Part shown: positions 1 to 13,500 of the stretch, in pieces
Layout of the letters: every line of letters starts with the position of its first letter
Position numbering within the stretch: position 1 is the first letter of the stretch
NCBI GenBank assembly: GCA_947561715.1
Contig: OX387198.1
Location: 3,844,001 to 3,908,000 of the forward strand
Source: Ascidia mentula
Taxonomy: Eukaryota > Chordata > Ascidiacea > Phlebobranchia > Ascidiidae
DNA: 64,000 bases
Reading direction: 5' to 3'
Notes under the pieces: model-generated
Told to the model about the DNA's origin: nothing
Databases searched by the model: none
What the model saw: the letters and a program-made list of their open reading frames with translations, nothing else
Position numbers and translations under genes: made by a program

Positions 1-97
1 AGGAAGGTTCAGTCAGTATTTTTATCTTTGTCATCACTTGCAAGGAAACTTTTAGGTTGAAGTAGATTTGTTGCCTCCGCTGATGCAAAACTAACAT

Positions 98-3000
98 ATG
101 AAGCTACTTGTCACAATAACATGTGTCATTATCCTTGCAAGTTTGGTTCAAGGTGAGATTACGATGATGCGAATCATTCAACACAAAATGTGTGCAAAAC
201 TTTGCTTTTTCAAACCCAATAAGTTCGATCTTAGGATTCAACGCAGTTCATGTTCAAGGACTAATAAACTGTAAAAACGTTTGTAATAGCTTGGACTGCA
301 AGAAAACGTTTTTGTCTCAATAAATATACTGCAGTATGCATAAACTTATATTAGCGGAAAAAATATATAGGAATTCTTGTTCTATTTAACATTCAAATAA
401 TCACTAAAAGTAACGCTTGCAATATTTTTGTTGCAGTGTATGCAGACACAAACCAACAATGCGAAGAACGAGATTGTGACCATTTGTGTCATGGTAATGT
501 AATTTATGTATGGTTGGCAATGCAATTCTTACAATAAAATTTTGGTGTTTTTAGTTTGTAAACACTCGTTTCTAGAGATAACCTGTCTCAATGATACCAG
601 AATCAAAATAAATTCTGGTTTCTACGGACGGAAACGTCCATCCTCAGAGTAAGTGTAATGTAAGTTATTCAGATAAATTTGATTTTGTTAGTTCAAGCAA
701 CAATGCCTGTTTAATTGTGATTCCTGCAATAACGTTGTTTCAACAAAACCAAATGATAAACATCGAACAGTATTTACCTCGCAATAATTTGTATAATTGT
801 CTGTAGCTGGGAGCACTAATGTATTTTCTCTGGTTCTATTTCAGGGTTTGTGATTCAACAGTAACTTATGAAGACACAAACTGCGAACAAACAGTATCGG
901 AGGAAAAACTAAAAACTCTTTGTGACAACAGAACACAATGTACTCTGTCGGAAAAAAACTTTCTTCCTGCCGATCCTTGTGAAGGAACAGATAAATATAT
1001 CGAAGTTAATTATACTTGCGCTGGAAATACAGGTAAGTTTAGTACAAAACACAAAAATTTGTGATTAAAAAAAATTCCACATAATTTAGTTTGTTCATCA
1101 CGACTTTCTGCAACCTCTGACGTTTTTACTTGAGATGATATAATTAGTTTTTAGTACAATAACTGACTTTAAGTCCCTTCATACTTTCAAAATCAAAATA
1201 TATTGCATTCTACTCAAAATATTTTTGTTTTCTTTGCCATTGTTTCTAGTTATCGGCGACACGAGTGACACCTGTTGGCAAAACAGAAACAAACATCACT
1301 GCATCAGTTAGTGAAATGACCCCTCGAGTTGCTTTGCATGACAAAACAGATTTAAAACAATTATTTATCTAACGTATTCCAAATAAAATATTTCTGTTTC
1401 AATGCATAAGGCAATTTGGCAATATGATTAACAATAAAAAATGTTTCTAACATTATTGTTTACGCACTAATGTTACAAAGTTTACATAAAGGCTTTGTTG
1501 CAAACAGTTTGTCAAGGCAGTAAAAGAACGCTTGACTGTTCAGAGAATGAGGTCATGGAGGTGGAATCTGCTTTCTATGGAAGGAAACAACCCCACATAG
1601 AGTACGTAAAACATTTTCCGGCATTTAGACCCGGTGCAGATTCGTTCTTTTTAATCGTGGGGGGATCTTTTCAGGAAAATAATGGAAAGTATTTAAATAA
1701 TACTGCAAAGTGATAAAATGCATCAACATAGCCTATGGGGTGCGGAACAGTGCCAGTCAAAAACCAATTTACACAGCAATGTAAACACACAGTCTTAATA
1801 ACGTAGATGTTGTTAATAAAAGATGAATTTGGCACCTAAATTTCAGTGTCACAAAGAATACAAAAACCCTTTCATTTGTAGATATTGCTCGGAAAGAAGG
1901 TGCCGACAGTCCATGGAAGATACGAATTGCAGCGCCGAACACTCATATGATAAAATCAAGTCAATTTGTGAACACAAGTCATCATGCAAACTGGGAGCAT
2001 TCAGTACGATATTTGGCAACCCTTGTAGAGGCATTCTGAAGTATATAGATGTGAAGTTCAAATGCAAACCATGCGAAGGTAACAAATCAAGACAGTAAAT
2101 GTTGCGCAATCAATACATTTATCAGAAAAAAACTAGAAGCCGCCTTTACCTAGTAAAAGCAAATGTGCGGCAGAGCAAAAACATTAATTCGCTTTAATGG
2201 CAACATTTCCCAGTACTGAAACCCGAGCTAAGGCGTACACAAATTTATTGTTGGAAACACTTTGCGTTTTTTTAAATTATTAACACTTTGCAGTTTTAGA
2301 ATTTCAAATTTTTGAAGGTTTTATTGTGACAAACATTTCATTGTTTTTGTGCTACGTCTTTTTCCCATAGATACATCATGTCGAAAGAGAAAACAACTGG
2401 TAAAACTAGAGGACAAACATCTAGACGTACTCCGAGATTTCAAGCAAACCAATTCTTCCTACGAGTCAGAATCAACTATGGCTAAGGCTTTTCGAGTTGC
2501 AGAAGTGTTGGCTGGAAACGCAAAACCGTTCCTCCGATTCGATTCCGTAGAAGTAAAACTACACAAACTCTTTAACCAAACCGACTTTGCCATCGCATTA
2601 ACTCTACTAAATGTAAGCTTGGAAGAAAAGAAAATTTTTATCAACGAATCATCTCTTATAACGACCGCAAATTTCACAGAAGTCTTCGCCCTCAATGATC
2701 TTCCGTTGCTCGCCATCACAGTAAGCGACTTGGACACAGGACTTGTAACACAGGCTGGAGTAAACTTCTCCATGGCATTCCCGAGCAACCTGAGTTTTCA
2801 ATCAGAGATTATGCCTAAGTTTAATGAAAAATCAAACGACAGCCAAGTTTCGTTTCACAAGTTCGAGTGGATTTGTGCTTTTATCAATTTTGATACTCAG
2901 AGCTTTTCAAACGAAGGTTGCCAGAAAACAGCGACATTAAACGATTCGAGGTTGACGTGTTCGTGTAATCATACAACAATCTTCAGCATCCTCCTCGCTG

Positions 3001-4467
3001 TTGATGCTGTTTACCTACCACCACATGTTAAGGTCAGAAAATTTTAAATTGACACAAACACATTTCGGTAAACAGTTCCGAATGTTCAACTGAAGATTAA
3101 TTTGGAAAGGTTGTTTGTATTAAGGGTGGTTTTCGCTCCGATATTCTTATCATGTGCAAGCACGGATAATTTAAACATCAAAATGGATTCTGCATTGTAA
3201 ACCATCACGTGAAATTCTATAGATTTTTTACATGCATTTTACAGATAATGTCGTACATCACTGGAGGAATATCGTCCTTCTTTCTCATCATTACCATCAT
3301 TACGATCTTCAAAGTCCGCAAGAAAGTTTTCAACGACCGCACTTTTATCCAAATCAACCTGGCGCTCGCCCTTCTTCTCTTCCATGCATTTAATCTGACT
3401 CACGAAGCCGCAGTGTTAAACCCACAGCTGTGTGAGGTGCTGGCTGTATGCTTGCATTACTTCCTGCTGGCTTCAGGTGAATTTATGACGTAAACTGTCT
3501 TCATGTGACTGATTACCTCGTTTGAACAGTTAATACCGTTAGACCAAGCAGTAGAATAAATTCACACATAGGACTCTTTTGTAATTTATCAGTACATATA
3601 TTAAATGTAGTTTTCAATTTTGCATAGAGTTAATTTCCTCCACACTATTTCCACAATGTACAATAATAACCCAATTTCACAGTGTTCTGGATGTTGGTGG
3701 AAGGTATCACACTTGCTATGAAAACGTCAACCAAGGCCCTTCAATTTTCCGCCATCAAAAGTTTTCATATCAACGTGGGAAGATTGGTGGTCGGTTGGGG
3801 AATTCCCGTTATCATTGTGGCTGTCACAGCTCTCCTAGGTTTCATATTTTTGCCTCCTTACCTCACACCGAGTGTTGTCTACCAAGCAGGCTTCCAAACG
3901 TCAACGTACGGGTACACACGTCGCTGCTTCCTCAACCATCAGTCACATCTCTTCTACTGGACGGTGATTGGTCCGATTTGCTTCTGTGCCGGCGTCAACT
4001 TGTTGGTCTTGATCCACGTGGCTGTCTTCAGTCTCCGTCTAAGGTGCAGGAAACCACGACCTGCGCATCGAATGTCAAACGCCGAGGTCCTGAAGCGTAT
4101 GATGCTACCAGAGGTGGCTCACGTGGCAAAGATGATGCTTCTGTTGATCCCAGTCACAGGAATTCCTTTAGTGATTGGAATTTTCGTAGGTAATTACTAA
4201 ATTTTGGATCATTTTCAAAAAAAATGATCATTTTCAAAGCTTTTAACACAAACGAATTCCGAATTTTTGAACTGAGACTATTTAAAACCAACGTTTTGCT
4301 TTACAGGTATTGGTTCGACTGAAAGCAACGTGTTTTTCATGTACACCAACTTGGCAGTGAATGGGTTGCAAGGATTCTTTATATTTCTCGTATATTGCGT
4401 TATGTCGGTGGAAGTAAGAGAAGTAGTTGGAACAACTTTTTCCAGCATTCAGTTCAGCAGCCACTAG
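98..4467 (+). CDS. Adhesion GPCR with two SUEL (rhamnose-binding) lectin domains, latrophilin-like
   Basis: Eleven exons read in continuous phase give about 767 aa: 98-152, 437-493, 555-648, 845-1032, 1250-1306, 1508-1601, 1882-2078, 2371-3032, 3245-3476, 3683-4189, 4307-4467. Exon 1 starts at ATG and encodes an 18-residue hydrophobic signal peptide. Two lectin cassettes follow; each has a short Cys-containing linker exon, an exon with the YGRK motif and an exon with the PC(E/R)G...KYI(E/D)V..(Y/F).C end typical of SUEL domains. The 662-bp exon is the GAIN region and ends in a GPS motif (WICAF ... EGC ... CSCNHTTIF). The last three exons hold TM1-TM7, with FWMLVEG at TM3 and YCVMSVEVRE after TM7, as in class B2 receptors. 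Lectin plus GAIN plus 7TM resembles latrophilins (ADGRL), but olfactomedin and hormone-receptor domains are absent and the cytoplasmic tail is very short. It is likely a cell-surface receptor for carbohydrate or protein ligands. The 5' UTR and extra exons cannot be excluded. Confidence 0.85.
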
Positions 4468-4686
4468 AATAACCACATTATTGCGTCCAAAGAAACCTGT
4501 AATTTTTCTATTATTGTATCCTCAACAGACAGAAAACATAAACCGCTCAATAATCCCCATTTGCAACGTCATATTAATAACAGCATAAGTATCTTGATGA
4601 TGTGTCCAAACACTTCACTTTTTCCAAATATTTGTTTCATAAAACGAATGTGATTTTTTTATCCCGTCCCTTGTTTATACTTTTTT

Positions 4687-4745
4687 TACCACACCTGGAT
4701 TTGAACCCAGGATATCCAAGCCACAAATCTTATCTAACCAATGGG
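4687..4745 (-). repeat. tRNA-like SINE fragment
   Basis: On the minus strand this reads as the 3' half of a tRNA-like sequence: a B-box/T-arm (CCTGG, GGTTCAAAT, CCAGG) followed by GTGTGGTAAA. The same tail occurs in other fragments in this window (17.6, 28.7 and 33.8 kb). No complete cloverleaf is visible, so it is called a tRNA-derived repeat, not a tRNA gene. Confidence 0.5.
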
Positions 4746-5400
4746 TTCTTGTTGAGTGTAGCTCTCGTACACGACTAGTGTTCAGGCCACTTAAAGTGCA
4801 AATCACTGAATAATGGAATTTAGTTTATTTGATCTTAATTAAAAAAATTGTAAATAAGTAATTTATGCAAAAGTGTGATTCAATGTAAGAAGCCATGCTA
4901 CAGTGCTTTGGTAATAGTTTTCACTTGCTATTTTACCAGATTTGTTTTTATTTACTTTTGTGACTGTGTATGTAATAAATTTAGTTGCTTTAATTTCATT
5001 TGTATCGCAGTTGTTCATACTGCGCTTGGTTTATCTTTGCCGAGTGACTTTTTTTGACTTGATTATGTATATGTGAGGTTTCTTTCGCAATTTTTGACAA
5101 ATAAACGGAAACAGGTTTTCTTTTGACAATTGCTTTTTGTTGTCTTTTTGACCTCTCTATGCTCGTGTGTAAATTATTTGTGTACAGGTTGATCTCGGTT
5201 GCGTTACATAGCAAAAAACAGGCAGCAGTGTTTTGTTACAGTATGGCTGAGGATCGATAACAAATGCAGGAATATTAAACAATATGTCCGACGGCACTTC
5301 TTGCACGCACAAACCTTCTACTTGCAATTGCGATTGATTCCTCAATTTATTGGCATAAAACTATACGGCATTCAACGGACGTTGTTTTCCTCGCTTTTTT
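4746..5400. other. Intergenic, no gene recognised
   Basis: AT-rich DNA between the GPCR stop codon and the duplicated lectin cassette. It has only short open frames with low-complexity translations and no recognisable domain, and no splice-consistent continuation of the GPCR was seen. Confidence 0.5.
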
Positions 5401-5404
5401 CATG

Positions 5405-6300
5405 TTTCTAGTTGTCGGCGAAAACTGATAAAACAAAATATCGCTTAGTGACAAGAAAACAACTGTTACAGTTTGCCGATCACGGCTGTCTGCAAATTCT
5501 GCACTTGTTACTTGAGATTATACAATCGATAGTTTCAAAAACGGTATAGGCATGTGTATACATGCAGTGCTCCAGTCATAAGTTGATGTTTTCTTTGTAA
5601 TTGTTCTAGTTGTCAGAGGAACGAATTACACCTGTTGGCAAAATGGAAACAAACATGACTGCATCAGTGAGCGAATTAACCCTCGAGTTGCTTTGTTATA
5701 CCATAACATATTTAAAACATCTAAAGTATTGTAAAATAATATATTTCTACTTCAATGCATAAGGAAATTTGGCAATATGATTAAAAAAACACATGTTCCT
5801 ATCATTATTGTTTATGTACTAATGTTACAAATGTACGTAAAGATTTTGTTACAAACAGTTTGTCAAGGCAGTGAAAGAACGCTTGACTGTTCAGAGGATG
5901 AGGTTATTGAGGTGGAATCTGCTTTATATGGAAGGAAAGAACCCTACACAGTGAACGAAAAACAGTGCCCTGCATTATTATGCCATGTTATGGTCAACTT
6001 TTTACTGAAAAAAATAGGAAAATATTTCTCAAGATTTCCTGATGAGTACAGAGAAAAAAACGATTACTGCGTAGCCTTAAAAGCTTAACCTTTGTTAAAA
6101 CAAGTGTTGAGTTGTTATCTGAATTTTTGTGTCGTTAATAGTTTTTAGATATTGCTCCAATCGTAGCAGTCAACAGTCAAAGGAAAATACGATTTGCAGC
6201 ACCGAAAACTCATATGAAAAAATCAAGTCAATTGGGATCATTCAATGCAATATTTGGCAACCCTTGTAGACGCACTAAGAAGTATATTGATGAAGTGGAG
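5405..6300 (+). pseudogene. Broken third SUEL-lectin cassette, tandem duplicate from the upstream GPCR
   Basis: This segment repeats the intron and exon arrangement around the second lectin cassette of the receptor at 98-4467. The linker exon at 5610-5666 is intact (57 bp, same phase, flanked by TAG and GTGAGC). The YGRK exon begins at 5859, but its donor has changed from GTACGT to GTGAAC and two coding bases are lost (92 versus 94 bp). The third exon (about 6150-6300) has lost roughly 26 bp, including two Cys codons, and is out of frame. A further remnant of the linker acceptor lies near 5405-5420. No GAIN or TM exons follow. It is most likely a non-functional partial duplication. Confidence 0.7.
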
Positions 6301-7587
6301 TTTCTTTCGTAATTTTATAGAAAATAAACGGAAATGTTTGCATTTCTTCTTACAAAGGACTTTAAGTTTCAGGTTGTCCACGTGATGCACCTTGGCATTG
6401 GACCTACAAGTTCTTGCTTGTGTCGATAGTGAAGCAAACGTCGTTTAACTGAATTATTGGCTTGTTGAGCCTTCCCGTATTACTGTTCTAGCATACACAT
6501 TTTTCAATAGAATTTTTTTGGCCCAAACATAAAACCATCTACCAGTAAGGTGGCCAATATGAGTTCCCAGTAGGGTTTTATTTTTTAGTTCAACCCTTTA
6601 CCTTACACCCTACAAGATTAGTTTAGTATATTGTGTTAACTACTGTATAGTTGCAAGGCATGATCCCAATTGCTTCTCGGAATTGACACGTAATAAATAT
6701 GATCTACAAATGCGTTGGCTAAATATTGTGGTTGGTTGAATGTGATATTTTTTGTTGTTCACTATTTTACTTTCCTATCCAGCGTTTGATTAAATTTATG
6801 TTACCTCCGCCGAATACATCTTGTTTCAACCAGTACCGGTAAGTGTACCGGTATTTTCTGCCACGTATGCTTTTCTTGACGACAGAATATTTTTAGGATT
6901 TAATGTAAAAGTTATATTTTATTGTTTGTAATGCGATGGGTAGATTGTATTTTTATTCACACAGAGAAATTGACTCTTGCTATGGCGGCTTTTAGTACGT
7001 AACACGTTTGTACAAACCGTACTTGACTGTACTTGTAGCATGTTGGTTTTGATCAAAGTATTTTGGTTTCGCTAACTTTCTGGGTAAGATTTGCTCGGAA
7101 TGATTGAAGCTTCATAAATTGCTGTAATGCCATATACGTAGTGAAAGAAACGTGTTAAAAGTGTTCACTTAAAAAAAACTTCAGTGCGTTGCATATCAAT
7201 CAGTGTGACACGTTATGACAGTTCGTTAAGTATAGGTACACTAAAAATTCTAAGTGAATAGAAAACAAAACATCGTTTGAACTTGTGTAACCCGAAAAGC
7301 TGCCACAGCATCAAATGTCTCACGCAATCTCTCGGTCCAATCGAAACCGGCTTCCAATGTATTCATAATTTGACGTTTGCATGTCCCGTTCTTATCCGAA
7401 CTTGAATTTTAACTCAATTCTTCTTCGGCCCAATTTCAGTGATCAAGTAGTCGTTCCTTCTGTAGTTGGTTGTGCACCTGTGTCTTTGTCTGCTTTTGGA
7501 GACTTGTACAAAAAAAGACTGATTGAGTAGCAAGCAGCCCCGCACACCTGTGGATCGAATAAATTAAAATAAACTCATTTTTTGTAA
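6301..7587. other. Intergenic, no gene recognised
   Basis: No open frame with a recognisable product was found on either strand, and no RNA gene or clear repeat. The segment separates the lectin-cassette relic from the 3' end of SLCO-A. Confidence 0.5.
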
Positions 7588-10500
7588 CTAGTGATCGTGA
7601 TCATTTACAGAAATATATGCGGTATTACGAGGCCAGACGCCAGTTTGAGTTTGGCAGGTCAGCAAAAGCAATAGTAATGCAAGACCAGACTCAGATAGAG
7701 TTAGACTTGAGAAACTGAAATGACCTAAGCCAAACTATATGCGTATCTCAGTGAGCAAGCTTAATTCTCAGTCCCAAAAGTAATAACACGACTGCATGTG
7801 ATTGTTAACTAGAAAAAAACTTTAGCTCCAAATTAAGTTACCTTGTGAAAGAGGATGACCAGAAACAGGTAAAACGCCATCTTATCGTTGAAGTACATCC
7901 TGCAGGAGGATCCTTCCTCTCCTTCCGTCCTCCACACCGAACAAGCCAGATCCAACACTTGACCGACAATTATGGGAATGGGGATTCCCCCTATTGCACG
8001 GTTTAGTATCCACTGGAAGATTTGAAACGTTTGCAAGTGTTAACCTTTGCACGCTTCGAAAGCAGCAAAAAAACTATTTATGCTATAGCTCTACGGATTA
8101 CTTCGGAGCTTAGTACGTAGTACGTTAAGATGTATGGATTGCAGTTTAAAATTGATGTTAAAAAAACAGTGCATAGTGTGGAATTTCGAATGATCCAAGC
8201 GACTACACAGAAAATTTTTGTTCTGTGAAAGTATTAGCAGCACAACATACCTGCACTCCGACCGCTAGAGACCGCAAGTCGAATGGGACAATCCGAACAA
8301 TGATCTAAAAATGGCACATGATATGACGCAAAACACTTTAAAGTCGCTCTCAGACTTGTTTGTTTCGGAAAACTTTTAACTTACTGCACACAGAAGTTCG
8401 ATGATGGTAAAAGTTTAAAATTACAATTGATTATTATACAGTACACGCTTTTGTTCGTTATTTAGGATAATTTAAACCAGGTCAAGTCTAGCGAAACATA
8501 ATAAAGAATGACAAACAGTACACACGTGGTGGGAACAACACAAGGGACTCGTGCCAAATTTGACAGGCCAATAGTTGGAAATTGCAGGCGAGAAACATTA
8601 CGCTGTTTCGCGTATTCTGTTACATCGGGAGCAGTGCTAGGCACATCCCGCTCTATTTGAGGGCTTCACTTTACCAGAAAGACAAAAGTGTGTCTTTAAT
8701 CGATCAGTAAAAAAAATATTGTGACGCGCAACTCTCATTTCAGTTGTTCATCATCAGTGCTTCCCAACCAGTGGGTGGCGACCCATTGGTGGGTCACGAA
8801 GCTAGTTCAAGTGGGTCGCGAATTATTTCTAAATGTTACAGTTTTTTATTAGATCACGAAAATTGCATGTGTATACATTGTTTCTTTTCTTATTAAAATA
8901 TTTTTCATTCGTTTGGTCATATCTCATTGTGGGTCGCACAACAAAACTTGCATTAAAAGTGGGTCGCGAACTGAAAAAGGTTGGGAAGCACTGATCTAAG
9001 GTGCAGATTCTGCAATTCTTCGTAACTAACTTAAGGTCAGATGTGATCACAAATATCAATAGTTTCTAAACAGTCGTTACCTGCAAGTTTGGCGTCCAAC
9101 ACATCATCGTTGAAGCAACCAAAAGAAAGAAAACGACCAAAAAAGGTGCCATATTTTTACATTTGTTGTTGGAACATTTTCCCATCCTGGCCGTTCCCAC
9201 TTGCCCAGAGTGTCCAACAATACACGAACATTCGGAAAAATTTGTCTGCAAAGATGCATTAACAAATATACTCTTTATTCCGTTTTTTTGGCAAGTTTGC
9301 AAAGGGCATTTTATTTCGATTAAGGTTTTAAAAAAAATGGAAAATTTTCACCATATATGTAAAAAATGGTTATTAGAAGCACTACATTCGTTGAAGCTGG
9401 CCATACTTTGGATTTTTGGTAATACGGAATAGCTTGTAGTTAATAAATGCCAAGTAATTTATCAGTAATGATATGTCGGTAACTTTTACCGGACAAACGA
9501 CATTACGTCCACACCTCACTGACGTAGTCGCTGCAGCCAGCGAAGCATGACGAAAAGTACGTCACGTTATCGCTTCCGCACACTGGTCTGTACTCGTCAG
9601 TACTGCACAGGCATCCGCTGTTGCATATCGAAGAAAAGTTGGACGAAGATATCGCGGTGCTGTTTGCGTAAGGTACAGTTGCTCCAGCAAACTCTTGTTT
9701 AAAAATAACGATGATTGAGTAGCCATATTACCAAAATTCTTTATGTATATAGCGCTCGTTTTACAGTTTTAAGTCTAAAAGTATGCTTTACAAACCCTAC
9801 ATCCTTCTGCGATTAAATTCCAATTATAAAATACATACGTCTACCTTTGTCAACAATGGATCCTCGTTTTACAGTTTTAAGTCTAAAAGTATGCTTTACA
9901 AACCCTATATCCTTCTGCGATTAAATTCCAATTATAAAATGCATACGTCTACCTTTGTCAACAATGGATCCTCGTTTTACAGTTTTAAGTCTAAAAGTAT
10001 GCTTTACAAACCCTATATCCTTCTGCGATTAAATTCCAATTATAAAATGCATACGTCTACCTTTGTCAACAATGGATCCTTACCTTGGTTTGGGCATCTG
10101 AGAAAAAATATGAATCCACAAGCCAACGCAACAATTGTGTTCAATAGACAGAACCTTAACATTCCCGGCACTTTTAGTTCAGCCTTTGACACGATGCCGC
10201 CTCCGAGAATCATTCCAATAGCTCCGGCAACGATGACAACAGAGCCTAAAACAGAACCGAAGTATTTAATTTTCGTTGCAGGATATGTTTTTGTAACTGT
10301 GAAACAAATCTCAGTGCATAAGTTTCTTACGTAATCAGCAAGGTCGAAGAGTTTTGTAACAGTGTTTATTTTGATATGACTACCTCAAAAAGTTTCGCTG
10401 AAACTTTCTTAATCATAGTGCAAGTATTCAAGAAACCAGCACCATTCATTAAAATTATTTAACTTGTATGTGGCACCAAGGATCATGCAAAAGTTTCTCA

Positions 10501-13500
10501 GCGCTGACCATCAAAACAAGGAGACTTGTACTTTGATTGAATCAAACCGCCAGATAGGAAACTGCAAGCCGCACATAAATTTATCAATTCATTTCAGTTT
10601 AACGTCAGTTAAAAGGACTAAATCAAATATATAAAATCAACTACAACGATTACACGTATGTTCCTACCTAAACACACAGATGCTTGTGTCGGTGTCAGTC
10701 CGTACATTGATTCCAGAAACTTTGGCGTGAATGCAGAGAAACCAGATATCACGCCAAGGTCCAACGCGTTTGCCACAGCCGTAAGGATAAAAGGGGGATT
10801 TCGAAGAAGCACCGCCAAACTCTCCAAGAAACTTTTGTCCCCAAAGAAAAATAACACTTTGTTACACTTTCGTGTTGATTTAGTGTAATGTATTTCGCTA
10901 TTTCCAGGAAGAAAATGTTTCACACCCCTGTATCTTAAAAGTTTATAAAAAAATAATCTTTGAGAAAACAACAACTTTTAAATAATACCTGGGAATTTAT
11001 CGTTTTATGCTAAGATTAAAAGTTGACAAATCACACCTTTTAGACTTCTTTCCAGCATTGCAGTTGTCGTCTGTTTCCCTACTTGTGTACATTTGCGTTT
11101 CCCTATTAATACGCATACTTTCTGTGCCTGGAAGCTCTCGTGGTAGCAATAGAATGGGAACTGGAACAAAATGAAACTCTACAGTGATCAAGAAATGCCC
11201 AAGGTACAAAAAATACGCAGGTAGGAAAGTAATATAGTGCATAGTATTACATGCGTAGACAACGTTCTTTATATTGGAGCTTAATGGAAACCACATGTAC
11301 AACGTAGTCAATATAAAACGGTCCTAAGTTTTATTTGCAGTTTTGCTATCTGATGCCAAACACCTTTCATAACAAGCGACCAACTTTTTTAGTGTTTAAT
11401 AAACTGCTTGTTAGTGTAATTATGATATTTAAAATAGAAGATTACCGGCCAATGTGACAAGCAGTACTCCGCATATGATGAACCCCAACCACCAAGCTCC
11501 GACCCATGTTGGACTTTGGTCGTTTATTGGAACTCTAAAAATGTTTTTCTTTAACTTGGGTAAAACACAACATATTTTACTTACTGTACTCCAATTTCAG
11601 TGAATAGCTGCAGAGTAAAACCGCCCAATATATAACCTCCTGCTGGGCCAAAAGCTGTTGCTACAGCGTAATAACAACCTGAAAACGGTTGGAATGTTGA
11701 CTGGTGAAAAATATGCAAAGGGCAACAAAGTAAACCAGTTGTATTATTTACCATCCTAATTGCTTTAGGAATGCATGCAACACTTGAATAGAAATACAGT
11801 TACCGTGATACAAAGATGAAGACTTTTGCGAAACGTTTTCGTCAAGATACGTCATTCCCAACGTATAGAGTGACGAGGTCCCGATTCCGTTTAAAACTTG
11901 GCCGAGTATGAAAACAAACCTGCAAAAGGCATCAGAAATATAAAAGCAGTGAAACGAGGAGACAAACTCCAAGGCTCTTCAAGTTAAAGATGACCGACAG
12001 TTATAAAGTAATGGTCACCTTTTATTAATTACGTCAGGTTTAAACTTACACGAAATATTGCAGGCCGTTTTCTTCAACACCAACAGAAGTTCTGTTCTGC
12101 TCCACACACAGCAGAAGCGACTCGTTCAAACTGCTGACGTCATAAACAGGGGTTGTGAAATGAGGTAGAGAGAAGACGAAGCAACCAAGACCCATGACAA
12201 TAATTCCCCATCCTATCCAGAGCGGTTTGTGTCCTTTACCTCCGAGATACGTCACAAAAGGAATTGCCAGGAGAGACGCGAAATTGTAGGAACTCACGAT
12301 AAAACCGGTCTCTCTACTTTTCAAGTTAAACCTAAAAAATAAACACGTGATGATGTGATGATGTGGCGACGTGACGATGTAATAACGTGGATAGTTGTGA
12401 TTATGGCAGTGAGTCGGCAAACTATGGAATTTGGGACAAGTCGAACTTCTACACCGAGGTCCGGTGAGAATAAGAACAGTTATTCAATGACCTCAACTAG
12501 GCAGTTGGCATCGCCGAACAGGGCCTATATGAAATTGGACCCTAAGGTATTTCCCCTTACCATCTCGTGCGATGTCTGGGAAAATAGTCCACGCACCCGC
12601 ACAATTTTTCCCTCTCAAGGGTATCCCAACCGTTGTTTAATATTTACCGGCCTAATGTCCATAGTTTGCCTATAGAAAAGTCCATTTCTCTATACACTGC
12701 AGCAAGCACAATTGGTGGTGCCTTTGCACGTTTTCTCTTGTCATCATACGGAACACCACATTTAAACAACAAGCATTGCATATCGTTCATTCGAACACTT
12801 GTCATTTGCACAACAGTGTCTTCTATTTGCAACATTAGGACACAAGCTGTTAAAATAAAATGCCCTTCCGCATTTGTTCTTCTTCACATTTTTTGCCGCA
12901 AGCATTGATTCAGATTACACAAAACGCCGTGCCAGTCACGTTTTTATATGGCAATTATAAAATCTAGTCGTATTTATTCCATTGCTTGCAGAACGACGTA
13001 ATATGTATCTGTGTGTTGGACAGGATGAAAAGTCATTATGTTGTCATTGCTAAACACGACGTTAATAAATTAAAATTATTATTATATACACGATGTTGCA
13101 ACAGACTTGGTCAGCCACCAGTCAATGTAAATTGGTGATCCGTCAAATTCATATGACATATATACTATACGCAACTCTTGACACAAGCAAGTTTCACATC
13201 TTGCGTCATTATTTATTCCATTTATTTCCGAACAGCTCTTACCTCTTTTCTAATGTTGTTATGACAACATTCACTAATCCGCTAATGACAAAACCCTGGA
13301 GAAACCCAACCGCCGAAATAAAGGCCAAAGCCCATCTTGAGGTGGCGAATCTTTGAAGTCGCTTAAAGTTGCGTCTGAACGGAATAGACTTTAGAAAATA
13401 CGCGGTTACATCCACAAGATTCTTATCATGCAACAAATTAAAAGCAAACGCCCCATGATTGGAAGTACCGTTGTTTTTACATTCAATGAATCGGTTTTCT

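Noticed and set aside
576..648. Shorter version of the first lectin exon starting at 576
   Set aside because: The upstream acceptor at 554 gives a 94-bp exon that matches the second cassette in length and restores the conserved Cys.
4400..4420. Splice donor GTAAGA inside the last GPCR exon
   Set aside because: Reading through gives the conserved VEVRE segment after TM7 and then a stop; no downstream exon fits.
9756..10079. CRISPR-like array
   Set aside because: The units are contiguous with no spacers, and the genome is eukaryotic.
9783..10334. 183-codon plus-strand ORF with three internal protein repeats
   Set aside because: It is created by the 108-bp intronic array and then runs antisense through an SLCO-A exon; no independent support.
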